From assembly GCF_029633865.1 (NCBI RefSeq), contig NC_079214.1, positions 22,512,373-22,576,372 on the forward strand: a stretch of 64,000 bases of DNA, written 5' to 3'. Origin of the DNA: Lampris incognitus (Eukaryota; Chordata; Actinopteri; Lampriformes; Lampridae). Below are positions 36,000-48,129 of the stretch, piece after piece. The notes beneath the pieces were generated by a model. It had not been told where the DNA came from. It did not search any database and was given only the letters and a program-made list of their open reading frames with translations. A program made the position numbers and the translations under genes. Within the stretch, counting starts at the first letter, position 1. The number at the start of each line of letters is the position of its first letter.

Positions 36000-36640
36000 A
36001 TATGTTTATGTCTGTATCTTTACCACAACAATTATATAAAAACGCTATGAAATTGATTTATTCTGGCAGTTTTTTTAATTATTTGCTGCTTTGCGAACAT
36101 TCACAAACTTGATAGTACTTACAAAGCAACGAAACTTGAAATGAGATCATAAAACCATAAGGTACAAGGCCAGTCATGAACTGGGAGTTACTATATAGGT
36201 CTAATTTAGTAATACTGCTGTTTGCTGAAATACTAGAAACAGACTTTTTGCCAATGGGGTCTCTACTACATTATGGGTCGGCAGGACCTGGCCCCACCAG
36301 ATGTCATCTGGAGCAATGCACGACATGATCAATAATTCAGTGTAACAAGCAATATTTTTTTTCTTCGTAATTATCAGTTGTGTGTTTATTACATATGACA
36401 ACGGTAATGCTGTCCGATACGTTCCAAATATCTTCCTGTACCTGTTGCATAAAGGTCAGTACTTCTAATAGTCTGTTTAGTGAGCACGGGGCCCGTCAGT
36501 GTTCGTTTAACCAAGTGAGCAGTTGGAAACAGCACGCATGTTCTACGCACTTTCAATAATGAGCTGTGAGGCATGATCATGTTGGCCCCATGCCGAGAGC
36601 AGCCAATAATAAAATGACACACTACATCAAGATGTTTAGT
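36000..36640. other. PSMA4 downstream, no feature seen
   Basis: Sequence after the PSMA4 polyadenylation signal. I see no gene and no recognisable repeat. Confidence 0.4.
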
Positions 36641-36659
36641 AAACGCCGCTTACAGTATC

Positions 36660-36865
36660 AGCGTGCAAAGAAACTTCAACGTTGAAAAGGATCAAGGCAT
36701 TTATACACAACACCACTGGGCAACAGAGGTTAAATGCACTTGCTATGCTATCAGATGAAAATGAATTCATTCATGGATTGGTGGACTTCAACAAGTTATT
36801 GACACGTTTGCCCAGATGAAAGATCATCGTGCAGCTTTTCAAGCAATGAACATCACTAGTCAGTA
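36660..36865 (+). pseudogene. Fragment of ZMYM1-like hAT transposase
   Basis: Plus-strand reading gives FIHNTTGQQRLNALAMLSDE and NEFIHGLVDFNKLL, then continues in another frame as IDTFAQMKDHRAAFQAMN. This is the C-terminal end common to hAT-type proteins annotated as ZMYM1-like or 52 kDa repressor-like. It is a short, frame-shifted relic of a DNA transposon; no ends were found. Confidence 0.55.
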
Positions 36866-37399
36866 TATTTTGCGTTATTACAAGGCGTGGTATTCTTGCT
36901 GCTGGTTACAGCCTGGAAAGCAATGGGTCTCCCTGCTGTGAAATGTTGCTTTGGATGTGTTATTACAGTTGCAGACCACAATGACCATATACTACTTGAT
37001 AACTTTGGACTTGTATTGCAAGGCTGTATAACAAGGTAATATACCAGTTGTGTGATCAAATGCGTTATTGATGATGTCACTCATGTCCCTGTCTCCACTT
37101 CCACTAACTCCTGTGCCATGTTACATTAATGTGTGCAGCATTTGTGATTTCATTGATGAGGTGTGTTTATATTTGGATTCATTGAGCAAGTAGGTTTGTG
37201 TGTCGTTTCACTGTTTGTGTGTCGTTTTATTGACGATTCAGGCGCTGCCCATACAGAGTTTATTGTGCCCCACCAGGCTTTCCTTGCCAGAGACACCCCT
37301 GTGCTTGGCAGTATGTTTGCAATACTAGATTCAGTACTAGTGCTGACATCAATATCCGTTGGGTTTCTCTAACTATACCCTAAGGAATTGTGTCACACT

Positions 37400-38135
37400 G
37401 GGTGATGATGTCTGAGGCCATCGTTCTGTCGGAAAATGGTGGATTGCTCCCTCCGAATTGAAGATGAGTTGTTGCCTCAAGTGAAGGAGTTCAAGTATCT
37501 CGGAGTCTTGTTCATTAGTGAGGGTAGGATGGAGTGGGGGATTGACAGACAGATTGGTGCAGCATCAGCAGTAATGTGGACGTTGTACTGGACCTTTGTG
37601 GTGAAGAGGGAGCTGAACCGGAAGGCAAAGCTCTCAATTTACCGGTCAATCTTTGTTCCAACCCTTACCTATGGTCATGAGCTTTGGGTAGTGACTGCGA
37701 AAGGGTGAGTTCGTAGATACAAGCGGCTGAAATGAGTATCCTCCGTAGGGTGTCTGGGCTCAGCCTTAGAGATAGGGTGAGGAGCTCGGACATCTGGAGG
37801 GAGCTCGGAGTAGAGCCGCTGCTCCTTCATGTCGAAAGGAGCCAGTTGAGGTGGTTCGGGCATCTGATTAGGATGCCTCCTGGGCGCCTTCCCTTGGAGG
37901 TTTTCCGGGCACATCCAACTGGGAGGAGACCCCGGGGTAGAACCGGAACTCACTGGAGGGCCTACGTGTCCAATCTGGCTTGGGAACGCCTTGGGATCCC
38001 CCAGGAGGAGCTGGAGGGCATTGCTGGCGAGAGGGACATCTGGTGTGCCCTACTTAGCTTGCTGCCACCGCGACCCGACCCCAGAGAAGCGGCTGATGAT
38101 GTGATGACATGGGTGATGATGTCATGCTATAAATA
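37400..38135 (+). mobile_element. Rex3-like LINE 3' part
   Basis: The plus strand encodes VDCSLRIEDELLPQVKEFKY, AKLSIYRSIFVPTLTYGHEL, VRSSDIWRELGVEPLLLHVE and SQLRWFGHLIRMPPGRLPLE in two frames with one break near 37706. The 3' end is rich in GATGATGTGATGAC, in keeping with the GATG-type tails known for Rex3 (RTE clade). 5'-truncated and dead. Confidence 0.65.
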
Positions 38136-38149
38136 TTTATCTTAAATAT

Positions 38150-39130
38150 GACCTTCTTGGGTTGATTTCCTCTTTGTATGTCCCAATATACATTACTGTG
38201 TTCTCTACAATAACCTGAGTATCTCTCGTTATTAGACAAAATGCATTATCTCATTTATCTACCATTGCATCATTGCAATATTTGCATGTTTTTGAAAATA
38301 AAAAAATGGACAGGTATATGTAGAATTACATTTGCACCAGGAAAGGGAATCTTCACAGGCAAATGCAGCTGATGTAAGTTAACCATATGCAATAATCCTG
38401 TTGACCTTGTTGGCAAGCAGAGGCTAATGCACAATAGTGTGTACATAAAAGATTATTTGGTTTTAAAGAGATTACTGATTAGATGAAATGTAAATCATTA
38501 CTATGAAGAGCACACTGAGCACAGAAAATATGTCCCAGAAAATCAGTTTTTGATTAAAACCCAGATTAACATATGCAATAGGAAAGCTCTGGTTTTTTTT
38601 ATACATTTCATCTTTACTTTGGGAAATTACATTGATTTACCGCTAAGTGCCACACGCAGTAGCAAATTAATGCTTTTAGGCCAAAGTAACCAACATTCAG
38701 GGGACATTTTAGCAGAACCAAACAAACTATATGTTTAGAATGAGAATAAGGGGTCGGTTGGCGCTTCATCACCCAGTGAAATATACCTTTAAAATGGAGA
38801 TAAAACATTTGAATACAGTGTTCTGCTTTAAGTACTGACTGAACACATGTATCATTTAAGCAAAAATTAAGTATAAATTGATACGTCTTTTGGAACTCAT
38901 TATATACTATCCATCCATCCATCCATCCCCACAACCCTGAAAGCAGGATAAGCAGTTTGGATAATGGATGGATGGATGGATGGATGTATGCTATTTCTGA
39001 TCTTCCACTAACCCGCTCTAAATCTATCTATCATCGTTCCATTCTACATGTATTGATGTTACTTCAGGTGCTGGTAATGCAGGTGGGATTGGGGAAATGA
39101 CCCGGAAAGCCAGGCATGCTTTCTTCTTAT
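38150..39130. other. Intergenic, SINE tail fragment near 38905-38985
   Basis: Mostly featureless. At 38905-38985, (CCAT)n, then CCCCACAACCCTGAAAGCAG, GATAAGCAGTTTGGATAATGG and (ATGG)n form the 3' end of the tRNA-derived SINE that is seen longer at 198-513. Confidence 0.5.
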
Positions 39131-40212
39131 GATAATACACTGATGAGCCAAAAAGTTATGACCTCCTGCCTAATAGTAATAATTTTATTTAAATAGTACT
39201 TTTCTAAAACAATGTTACAAAGTGCTTCACAAAAAAAAATATGATAAAGCCAGACAAGGCAAAAATAAGAGTAACAAAAGTAAAAATAAAAAACACAGTA
39301 TAAATAAAAATATATATCAAACCCTTTGTAAAAGCTTTCATAAAAAGACAAGTTTTAAGATGAGATTTAAAAGAAGCTAGTGACTTGGTTTGTCTTAGTT
39401 CAACAGGAAGAGAGTTCCATGGTGTGAGGACTCCAACAGCAAAAGCCTGATCACCCTTTGTAACAAACCGAGACCTGATAATAACTAGCAGGGCTCCATC
39501 TGCAGACCTTAATGTTCGATGGGGGATATACCAAGTCAATAAATCACAAATGTATGAAGGAGCAAGACCATTTAAAGTCTTAAATGTGAGCAGTAACATT
39601 TTACAGTCAATTCGAAATATAACAGGGAACCAGTGTAGGGAGGCAAGCACAGGAGTGATATGATCATGCCTCCTTGTCCCGGTAATGAGCCGAGCAGCAG
39701 CATTTTGGACCAACTCCGGATGGTGGCGGGAGCGCTTGCTGATACCAGAATAAAGTGCATTACAATACCCAAGCCGAGAATAGATAAAAGCATGTACAAC
39801 TTTTTGCAGATTGGCAATTGACAAAAATGACTTAATTTTGGAGATTAGCTTGAGCTGGAAAAAGCATGACTGAACAACATGTTTGATTTGATTATCAAAA
39901 CTGAGGTTAGCATCAAATATTACCCCAAGATTCCTAGCAGCCTGCTTAAGACTACCTGACAGACCACTAAGATTAGTAGCAAAAGGGCTGATGGAATTTT
40001 CGGACCGAACATAATGACCTCGGACTTATCCTTATTAAATTTAAGAAAAAGTTTGGACATCCACGATTTAATGTCAGAAAGGCAACTTGTGAGATTTGCT
40101 AGGGTGCTAGGATCTGTGGGTTTTAGTGGCATGTATAAATGAGTGTCGTCAGCATAAAAATGGAAGAGCACATTGTGATTTTGAATGACCTGGCCAAGGG
40201 GCAGCATGTGCA

Positions 40213-41425
40213 CTCACTGGCCACTTTATTAGGTACACCTTGCTAGTACCGGGTTGGACCCCCTTTTGCCTTCAGAACTGCCTTAATCCTTCGTGGCATA
40301 GATTCAACAAGGTACTGGAAACGTTCCTCAGAGAGTTTGGTCCATATTGACATGATAGCATCACGCAGTTGCTGCAGATTTGTCGGCTGCACATCCATGT
40401 TGCGAATTTCCCGGTCCACCACATCCCAAAGGTGCTCTATTGGATTGAGATCTGGTGACTGTGGAGGCCATTTGAGTACAGTGAACTCATTGTCATGTTC
40501 AAGAAACCAGTCTGAGATGATTCGAGCTTTATGACATGGCGCGTTATCGTGCTGGAAGTAGCCATCAGAAGATGGGAACACTGTGGTCATAAAGGGATGG
40601 AGATGGTCAGCAACAATACTCAGGTAGGCTGTGGCGTTGACACGATGCTCAATTGGTACTAAGGGGCCCAAAGTGTGCCAAGAAAATATCCCCCACACCA
40701 TTACACCACCACCACCACCACCAGCCTGAACCGTTGATACAAGGCAGGATGGATCCATGCTTTCATGTTGTTGACGCCAAATTCTGACCCTACCATCCGA
40801 ATGTCGCAGCAGAAATCGAAACTCATCAGACCAGGCAACGTTTTTCCAATCTTCTATTGTCCAATTTTGGTGAGCCTGTGCGAATTGTAGCCTCAGTTTC
40901 CTGTTCTTAGCTGACAGGAGTGGCACCCGGTGTGGTCTTCTGCTGCTGTAGCCCATCTGCCTCAAGGTTTGACGTGTTGTGCGTTCAGAGATGCTCTTCT
41001 GCATACCTCGGTTGTAATGAGTGGTTATTTGAGTTACTGTTGCCTTTCTATCAGCTCGAACCAGTCTGGCCATTCTCCTCTGACCTCTAGCATCAACAAG
41101 GCATTTTCGCCCACAGAACTGCCGCTCACTGGATATTTTCTCTTTTTCGGACCATTCTCTGTAAACCCTAGAGATGGTTGTGCGTGAAAATCCCAGTAGA
41201 TCAGCAGTTTCTGAAATACTCAGACCAGCCCGTCTGGCACCAACAACAATGCCACGTTCAAAGTCACTTAAATCACCTTTCTTCCCCATTCTGATGCTCG
41301 GTTTGAACTGCAGCAGATCGTCTTGACCATGTCTACATGCCTAAATGCATTGAGTTGCTGCCATGTGATTGGCTGATTAGAAATTTGCGTTACCGAGCAG
41401 TTGGACAGGTGTGCCCAATAAAGTG
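40213..41425 (-). mobile_element. Young Tc1/mariner element, DD36E-type
   Basis: About 1.2 kb with short imperfect inverted ends: CCACTTTATTAGGTACACCT on the left, and CACTTTATTGGGCACACCT reading inward from the right. TA follows on the right (41426-41427); the left flank has CA, a probable mutation of TA. The interrupted LINE codons rejoin across the site (reading SIY then a short His/Met stretch), which supports the borders. It carries one uninterrupted transposase frame. Length and 36-residue spacing resemble the Incomer (DD36E) group. Confidence 0.8.
40243..41289 (-). CDS. Tc1/mariner transposase, open reading frame
   Basis: 348 codons from [20 protein letters not shown] to KAKGGPTRY with no stop. 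The N-terminal paired-type helix-turn-helix is at about residues 10-60 ([20 protein letters not shown]). The catalytic core has WSDEFRF (first Asp), FQHDNAPCH (second Asp) and [11 protein letters not shown] (Glu). I count 36 residues between the second Asp and the Glu. It also has a glycine run (GGGGGG) before VMVWGIFSW, as usual for the family. The start follows the family pattern (MGKKxxLS). It may encode an active enzyme, but substitutions cannot be judged without relatives. Confidence 0.88.
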   Translation of the reverse strand: MGKKGDLSDFERGIVVGARRAGLSISETADLLGFSRTTISRVYREWSEKEKISSERQFCGRKCLVDARGQRRMARLVRADRKATVTQITTHYNRGMQKSISERTTRQTLRQMGYSSRRPHRVPLLSAKNRKLRLQFAQAHQNWTIEDWKNVAWSDEFRFLLRHSDGRVRIWRQQHESMDPSCLVSTVQAGGGGGGVMVWGIFSWHTLGPLVPIEHRVNATAYLSIVADHLHPFMTTVFPSSDGYFQHDNAPCHKARIISDWFLEHDNEFTVLKWPPQSPDLNPIEHLWDVVDREIRNMDVQPTNLQQLRDAIMSIWTKLSEERFQYLVESMPRRIKAVLKAKGGPTRY

Positions 41426-43414
41426 TATAGAAAAGAGAAGGGGGCCAAGAACTGAGCCTTGAGGGACACCACAACTCAACTGAGCCACCTAGGAAGTAGA
41501 GTTACCCAGAACAACAGAAAAAGTTCTGTTGGTGAGGTAAGAACCTAATAAGCTAAGAGCCGAGCCCTTGATGCCAATCCAAGTCTCTAAGTGATGTAAG
41601 AGGATGTTGTGATCGACCGTTTCAAAGGCAGCGCTTAAGTCTAAAAGAACTAAAGTCAAGCAGTCACCTCTGTCTGCATTCAGCAGTAGGTTGGTCATTA
41701 GTGACCTTAACTAGAGCTGTCTCAGCACTATGAAGTGCTCTAAAACAAGACCAGAAACTATTAAAAACAGTATTAGTGTTCATAAAAGCAATCAACTGAG
41801 AAGAAATTACTCTCTCCAGAATCTTAGATAAAAAAAGAGAATTTGGAGATTGGCCTGTAGTTACTTAGGGACAGGGGATCTAAATTAGGTTTTTTCAGCA
41901 ACATGTGAATGATAGCATGCTTAAGACTGTCTGGAAAAGAACCAGAGGCCAGGGAATTATTAAGAACTTGCAGAATAATAGGGCTGATAGTTGAAAATAC
42001 CTCCTTGAGCATCTCAGTAGGAATGATGTCTAGGATGCAGGGGGAGGAGTTCATATTGGAGATGGATGATGAATTAAAAGCATCACAGAATTTAATTGCA
42101 GAGTCAGCATTGAGAATGGGAGAGCATGTTTTAGGATAGTGACTAGGAGTAGCAAGCTGTAGTGGGACTTTGAAAATGACATCTTCATGGTCAGATACAG
42201 GCGTATTCACCAGATTGAGACTTTTGAGAGAGAAACCAGATGATAGTACAAGGTCTAAGATGTGGCCTTGGTCCTCTGTGTGCCACCAAAACCGCACTGA
42301 CCCACTGAGCATGGACTCTGCAAGACCCCTGAAGGTGTCCTGTGGTATCTGGCACCGAAACATTAACAGCAGATCCTTCAAGTCCTATAAGTTGTGAGCT
42401 GCCATGGATCGGACTTGTAGGTCTAGCACATCCCACAGATGCCCAATCAGATTGAGATCTGGGGAATTTGGAGGCCAGGGCAACATCTTGAACACTTCAT
42501 CATGTTCCTCAAACCATTCCCGGACAATGTGTGCAGTGCAACAGGGCACACTGTCCTGCTGAAAGAGGCCAATGCCATCAGGGAATACCATTGCCATGAA
42601 GGGGTGTACCTGGTCTGTAACAATGTTTAGGTAGGTGGCACATGTTAAATTGACGTCCACATGAATGGCCGGACCCAGGGTTTCTCAGCAGAACTTTGCC
42701 CAGAGCATCACACTCCCTCCACCAGCTTATCGTCTTCCCACAGTGCAACCTGGTGCCATCACTTTCCCATGTAAATGACATACACGTACACGGTCATTAA
42801 CATGATCTAAAAGAAAACGGGACTCATCAGACCAGGCAACCTTCTTCCACTGCTCCAAGGTCCAGTTCCAACACTTGCATGCCCATTGTAGTTGCTTTCG
42901 ATGGTGGACAGGGGTCATCATGGGCACACTAACTGGTCTGCAGCCCCATACGCAGCAGGGTGCAATGCACTGTGTTGTGACACATTCCTCCCGTACTGTG
43001 ACTTGTTCCACAGTAGACCTTCTGTTGGTTCGGACCACGGGGGATAACCTTCGTGGCCCTCACGCATGGATGAGCCTTGGGCGCCCAACACCCTGTTGCC
43101 AGTTTGTGGTTGATCCTTCCTCGGAGCACTATCAGTGGGTACTCACCACTGCTGACTAGGAGCACCCCACAAAACTTGTCGTTACAGAGATGCTCTGACC
43201 CAGTCATCTGGCCATAACAATTTGGCCATTGTAAAAGTCGCTTAGGTCTTTACTCCTGCCCATTTTTCCTGCATCCAACACGTTGACTATGAGAACTGAT
43301 TGTTTGCTTGCCATCTAATCTAGCCAGACCTTGACATTTGCCCTTGTTTGGAAATGATCAATGTTATTTGGTTCAACTGTGAGTGGTCATAATGTTTTGG
43401 CTCATCAGTGTATA

Positions 43415-46350
43415 ATTTTACTGTTTTTCCAGTTGAGGTGTCAGTATCAAAGGACCAAGTCATAAATTCACATGACTATTATAACCATATCACATATAAG
43501 TACTATCGAAAAACAAATTGATGGTACACGTGAGTCTGGGCAATAATGTCCTGTTTTGCACATGCACTCAATTTCATATGGACAGTTCAAATTTTCCAGG
43601 TATCCTGTGTGATGTATCATAAACTGGAAGCCTTAATTCCCCCTCATCCAGAAGCATAGCAAGAGTAAAGAATGGTAGAAGAAATCAATGGGAGGAAACA
43701 AGTTTGGAAATCAATCTTCAGTAATTTGGATTCTGCTGCATGTGATTATCAAATTGTATGAGTTTCTACCACCATTGACTCCCATTATTGCTGCTAACAA
43801 TTTACCCTTTCAAAATCTCGGAAACCTGGACACAAATGCAAAGTTTTATCCTTATTTTATTTCTTTTTAGCCACAATTACTTAATGTAAATAATTACAAT
43901 ATAATGACCCATATCAATGATCAGTATACAACGACCTGGTTGAAAATGATAAAAATTTACGTGTTGATTTAAACAGGTTTATGTTCAGCTAAGTTGTTGC
44001 AATAGTGAGCAAATCTGCTTATTTGTGTTCAGATTTTTGTTGTTGTTTTTTTACAGCACAAACAAAACTATCGTTAAAAAAAATTTCACATAAGGAGTGT
44101 TTGCCCTTCACCATTGGGTTTTAGATTGTATTTGTCACCTTTGCAACAGCTGTTTTCTTTATATTTTCCACTTGATGGCAGCAACGTGCACTGACCAGTC
44201 AGTTTCAGGATAGAGAGATTATCATGTTTACTTTGATATTGGATCGCTATGATATTAGAATGTTAGATTATTAGATCAAATCTAGTTCTCCTTAACATTT
44301 GTTCAGAATAACAATATGGATTATAAAATATGGTATCTCATGTCCATTTTGAGTTAGATGTAAATGAAAAAGTTTTTTTTTTTTAGGGAAGCAGTTGGAT
44401 CTGCTATACTCATTGAAGTTATCAATAATACATATATTATTTTCAATCAATCAAGTCAAAATTCCTGCCACACAGACCTCCTGTGTAGCTTACCAATGCT
44501 AAATACCAAGGCTTTGCCAAATTTCGCTGCAGTCATTTTCCATTTTTTAGGAAATTATTGTGGCGAAAATGATTGCTGTTTTTCTATTCTATTTTGATTC
44601 ACCAAATGACGTGACTGAAATGAATATGCAACATTATCCTTCACACAAACTACTCTTTGAAAGTCTAACTTATGTTATACTTATCACTATATATTATACA
44701 AGACCCCACACAGCCTCGTTTTTGTGCAAAGGATAACGTTGCATACTCATGCCATGTCACTTGGTGCCTAACCTAGAATATGGCTTTTGATGAGTTAGAT
44801 AGCAGGTGGTGATTCTGACTATGACGGAGCATATGTTTTATCGGTGCATGATCAGTCATGGGTACTCGATTGTAAGCTTCGTAGGTGGCCATGAATGTGG
44901 ATTGAAACCAGCTGCTGTTAATGCTGCACCACACATAATGACCTGGTCTGAGACGGCAACAAGATGCTCATGTATTCCCAGGGGTTAAACTGAGAATTTG
45001 GCCACGATGGGCCTGCTTGCCCCACATCTTTTTTTCTTTCTTTAATAGCAGTTGTGCCTATGGGTAATGTAATTGTTCAAAACTTGCAAGGACCTGGGCT
45101 TTATCCTTTATTTTCTCTTTTCCTTCCTCACCATGGAGATTGAGAATAATTTCGACTGATTGCAGTTATTATGCCCTTTCATAATTCAAAATCCTACTGA
45201 CTGACTTTACATCTCTATGACAGTGTGTTTAACATAGAAGGAAAGACATGTTCAACGCAGGAGCATAAAATAATAAAATGACAGAAGGGACTCATGGTTT
45301 AGATTCAGCACCCAAAACTTCCTGCCTGATAAATTACAGCGTTACACAAGTGTACGGTCCAAAAAAAGACAAGGGGTTATCACAGCTACTCAAAACCTCT
45401 AGGGAAAAGTAAACATCTCGCAAAACCAGAACATCTATTTAATAGTGTGCAAAAAAAAATTTTTTTTTTTCAGGGACTCCTTCAGACAAAAATAAGAAAC
45501 AACATTTTTGTAGACAGCTTTTGATTCCAAGTGATCACAAAGAGCTTAAGGACATTTTTTTTAAATGCAATTTTCACTCGACTAAGAATGCATTCATAAA
45601 AATTCATGCTTGTGGGGGTACCTGTTGTGTAGGAGGATGCTCTCTGGTCTATGGGCAAAACATCAGGGAAAAACATGAAGTCAAGACCAAAGCAACGCTT
45701 CTTCTTTCTATCAAAAGAAAAAAAAATGCAATAATAAGATCCAGGACAACACTTTTTCATATATTCTACATCCAATATTAAAAAAAAAGAAGCAAGGACG
45801 CATACATGCTAAAAGCCTAAAAGGCCCGAACATGCAAAAACTACGTCTTTGCAACAGACACAATATCCCAGGTCTTATAAATATGTCGATATTAAATGTT
45901 TCCATATAATTTGTACTGTTTTAGGAACTGCAAGCAGTTTCAATAGCTTCATAATATGACTTCAATCAAAAAAAATTAAAGTCCATCATTTAAATTCTAA
46001 GTATTTATGTTGTTATCTGACTACCCTTGCAAAAAGTGCTCCAGGTCTTAAATGACAAGGAAACAATATACTTTGTTCAGTCCTTGACAACAGACCAAAA
46101 TGAAGGTCGTATTAAGTGGTACTGTCCTATTAAAGTTTTAGTTACTGGATTTGAAGTCAAATCAAGATGAAAGGACCACTCCAACATCTTAAAATCAAAA
46201 ACTTTTTTTCCCAAACTTTGCTCTTCATTTGAGTGCTTTTGTGAGACAGTCTCATTTAGGACATTACACGGCTTTAAAGTGTAAATCACGAGTGCTGATT
46301 CATTCAAAGGGTGAAAGCGTGAGGTCACGGTGTTCACATGAGCTCTCGTT
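43415..46350. other. Long stretch without recognised genes
   Basis: AT-rich single-copy-looking DNA with no supported gene, repeat family or structured element. Short A/T homopolymers only. Confidence 0.4.
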
Positions 46351-46353
46351 TAG

Positions 46354-46572
46354 TTAAGCCCGTGGTCTTGCTCTGCTTGTGTGTGGGAGGACCGTGGCAG
46401 CTGAGGGATTGTAATAGCCCCTCGGACTCCCATCCTGAGGTCGGCCCAGTAAGGCGAAATGAGTTGCACACTCCTCTGACTGGCCCGTCTCCCCATTGAC
46501 TAGATCTGGCAGGATGTGTGGATAGTGCAAGATCATTTTCCGCTCCTGCTCTGTAGTCTTTGATGGAAACCT
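46354..46572 (-). CDS. Possible terminal exon of an unidentified gene
   Basis: On the minus strand, a CAAAACAG acceptor at 46573-46580 is followed by 72 open codons: RFPSKTTEQERKMILHYPHI, LPDLVNGETGQSEECATHFA, LLGRPQDGSPRGYYNPSAAT, then VLPHTSRARPRA and TAA. Composition looks protein-like and it stands in an otherwise non-coding stretch. I do not recognise it and found no partner exon, so chance cannot be excluded. Confidence 0.28.
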   Translation of the reverse strand, partial: RFPSKTTEQERKMILHYPHILPDLVNGETGQSEECATHFALLGRPQDGSPRGYYNPSAATVLPHTSRARPRA

Positions 46573-46618
46573 CTGTTTTGAAGGAAACATCGTCAAAACT
46601 GAAAGCTCCTCCTCCGAC

Positions 46619-46626
46619 TGACGTCA
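46619..46626. promoter_or_regulatory. Consensus CRE palindrome
   Basis: TGACGTCA, the full cAMP response element. It lies in a GC-richer stretch about 430 bases from a plus-strand TATAAAAGG (47047-47055). Regulatory role is inferred only. Confidence 0.3.
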
Positions 46627-46968
46627 TTCAGAGGAAATGTATTTTTGTCAGCGCGCTGATTCTAATCTCATTCTGCAAAAACTGCAATAGTCTAGGTTTT
46701 TGATTTTTTTAAAAAATTGTTTTTTTACTTGAAATGGAGAGGCCCGACACTGTCCACTGTGATGAGCTAGAGAGAGGAGAGCAAAGCCTAATCTGTTGCA
46801 GTGTAAACATGGCCCCAGAAAAGCACAGGAATGTCTCTGCAGTGGGAGCTGGACAGAGGTCAACTGGAGGCCAAGGCAGGTGGTATACATCAGAACCCGG
46901 GCTGACGTCTCCACACTCACTTATCCAAACAAGAGGCGGGCAGTATGTTGGCCTTTTAGCAATGGAGA

Positions 46969-47011
46969 AGGAGGAGGAGGAGGAGGAGGAGGAGGAGGAG
47001 GAGGAGGAGGA
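46969..47011. repeat. (GAG)n microsatellite
   Basis: About 14 GAG/AGG triplets in a purine-rich stretch directly upstream of the TATA-like sequence at 47047. Confidence 0.9.
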
Positions 47012-47046
47012 AGACTGAGAGAAGGAGAAAGAGAAGAAAAGGGGAG

Positions 47047-47055
47047 TATAAAAGG
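47047..47055 (+). promoter_or_regulatory. TATA-like box
   Basis: TATAAAAGG follows a GGGGAG stretch and precedes a GC-balanced region. An ATG at 47162 opens a 93-codon frame that I do not recognise. Possible core promoter; no transcript evidence. Confidence 0.25.
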
Positions 47056-47679
47056 CTCAGCAGACAGGAACAAGGAGGAGTTTCCCTTCCATGCGATCAT
47101 CTTTCCTGTCTCCCTTTATCCCCACGGGGGATAAAAACACCGGTTAGCAAAGGAGGCTAAACATGACAAGCGACTGTTGCCATCTCAATGCCCTTGATCT
47201 TGAGCCCTGCACTGATCTGGAGAGCGTAGGCCACAAATCACTGGCAGCAGGTTGGCGATGGTTTTGCACACAGGAGAGACAGTGTGGACTGGCCAAGACG
47301 GAAAAATCACTCATTCCACACAATCTCTTGTTTGGACTCAATTTCTTTAGACCCCCAACCAGTGAGTCTAAAAGAGCTGGCAGGCAGAACTCTTTTATTT
47401 TCATCAGTGAGGCATACACTACTGTGCACCACATTTCTAATTGATATCCCATAGCTGCAGAGAGAGTTGGAGCTTTCACATATGTGTCTCACAAATGAGG
47501 TTATGGGTTACAAGATTAGCTATTGAGATGGCAATATTGGTTTACCTGTGGACACAAGTTGCTCATTACTTGCTATCTCTACTGAGTTAAGTATGCCTTG
47601 AAGTGTGTCATTATGACAGACTAAAACAAAAAATCGACTCAAAGGAGCGTTGCCAGCCAAACATATTGTGCCCTTCCAT

Positions 47680-47750
47680 CTGTTATCCAAACTGCTTATC
47701 CTGCTCTCGGGGTCGCGGGGATGCTAGAGCCTATCCCAGCTCATAGACAT
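47680..47750 (-). mobile_element. SINE tail fragment
   Basis: ATCCAAACTGCTTATCCTGC and GGGATGCTAGAGCCTATCCC match, in reverse, the GGATAAGC tail part of the SINE family seen at 198-513. It lies immediately left of another, fuller SINE of the same head family. Confidence 0.6.
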
Positions 47751-47790
47751 GACAAGGGTTGACTTACGAAGAGCAGGTATAAAAATCAGC

Positions 47791-48126
47791 ACAGTTTGGT
47801 GGCCCAGTGGTTAGCACTGTTGCCTCACAGCAAGAAGGTCCTGGGTTCAAACCCCAGGCCGTCCCAGGTCCTTTCTGTGCGGAGTTTGCATGTTCTCCCC
47901 ATGTCTGCGTGGGTTTCCTCCGGGTGCTCCGGTTTCCTCCCACCATCAAAAAGACATGCATGTTAGGGTTAACACTCCTGTCTGTGCCCCTGACCAAGTC
48001 AATGGAAAGAAGAACCGGAGTTGGTCCCCGGGCGCTGCAGCTGCCCACTGCTCCTATACAATAGGATGTTTTAAATGCAGAGAACAAATTCATTGTAAGA
48101 CTACAATGTCAAAAATAAAGTGGCTT
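47791..48126 (+). mobile_element. tRNA-derived SINE, AATAAAG-tail type
   Basis: Head GTGGCCCAGTGGTTAGCACT near 47800, B-box-like GGTTCAAACCC near 47844, body TTTGCATGTTCTCCCCATGT near 47885, then TCAATGGAAAGAAGAACCGG, AAATGCAGAGAACAAATTC and a tail AAAATAAAGTGGC. Full-length-looking and in the plus orientation; matches 14410-14760. Confidence 0.85.
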
Positions 48127-48129
48127 TCT

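Larger units (their letters stand above)
39170..42265 (-). mobile_element. CR1/L2-group LINE, 5'-truncated, split
   Basis: The minus strand gives an endonuclease end (GHILDLVLSSGFS), then LSNYRPISK, LVLLDLSAAFETVDHNILLH, SYLTNRTFSVVLGNS, FHFYADDTHLY and a C-terminal region (YIPHRTLRSADGALLVI). The 3' end runs through CACTTTGTAACATTGTTTTAG to a TTATTACTATT tail near 39170. It starts only at the end of the endonuclease, so it is 5'-truncated. It is interrupted by a Tc1-like element (40213-41425) between GPLLFSIY and MLPLGQ. A related 3' tail occurs at 62530-62730. Confidence 0.8.
39138..43410 (-). mobile_element. Tc1-like transposon, old, host of nested insertions
   Basis: The left end CACTGATGAGCCAAAAAGTT (39138) and right end CTCATCAGTG (43401-43410) are inverted copies of one TIR, each flanked by TA (39136-39137 and 43411-43412). 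Transposase remains lie on the minus strand at 42270-43290, e.g. LFQQDSVPC, WPPNSPDLNLIGHLWDVLD; the Glu of the catalytic triad has become Gly, and several frame changes are present. By eye, 36 residues separate the second Asp from that position. A LINE (39170-42265) inserted close to its left end, with a second Tc1-like element inside that LINE. Confidence 0.8.

Noticed and set aside
47144-47479. 111-codon minus frame
   Set aside because: No recognisable family, no splice partners, and no codon pattern that distinguishes it from chance.
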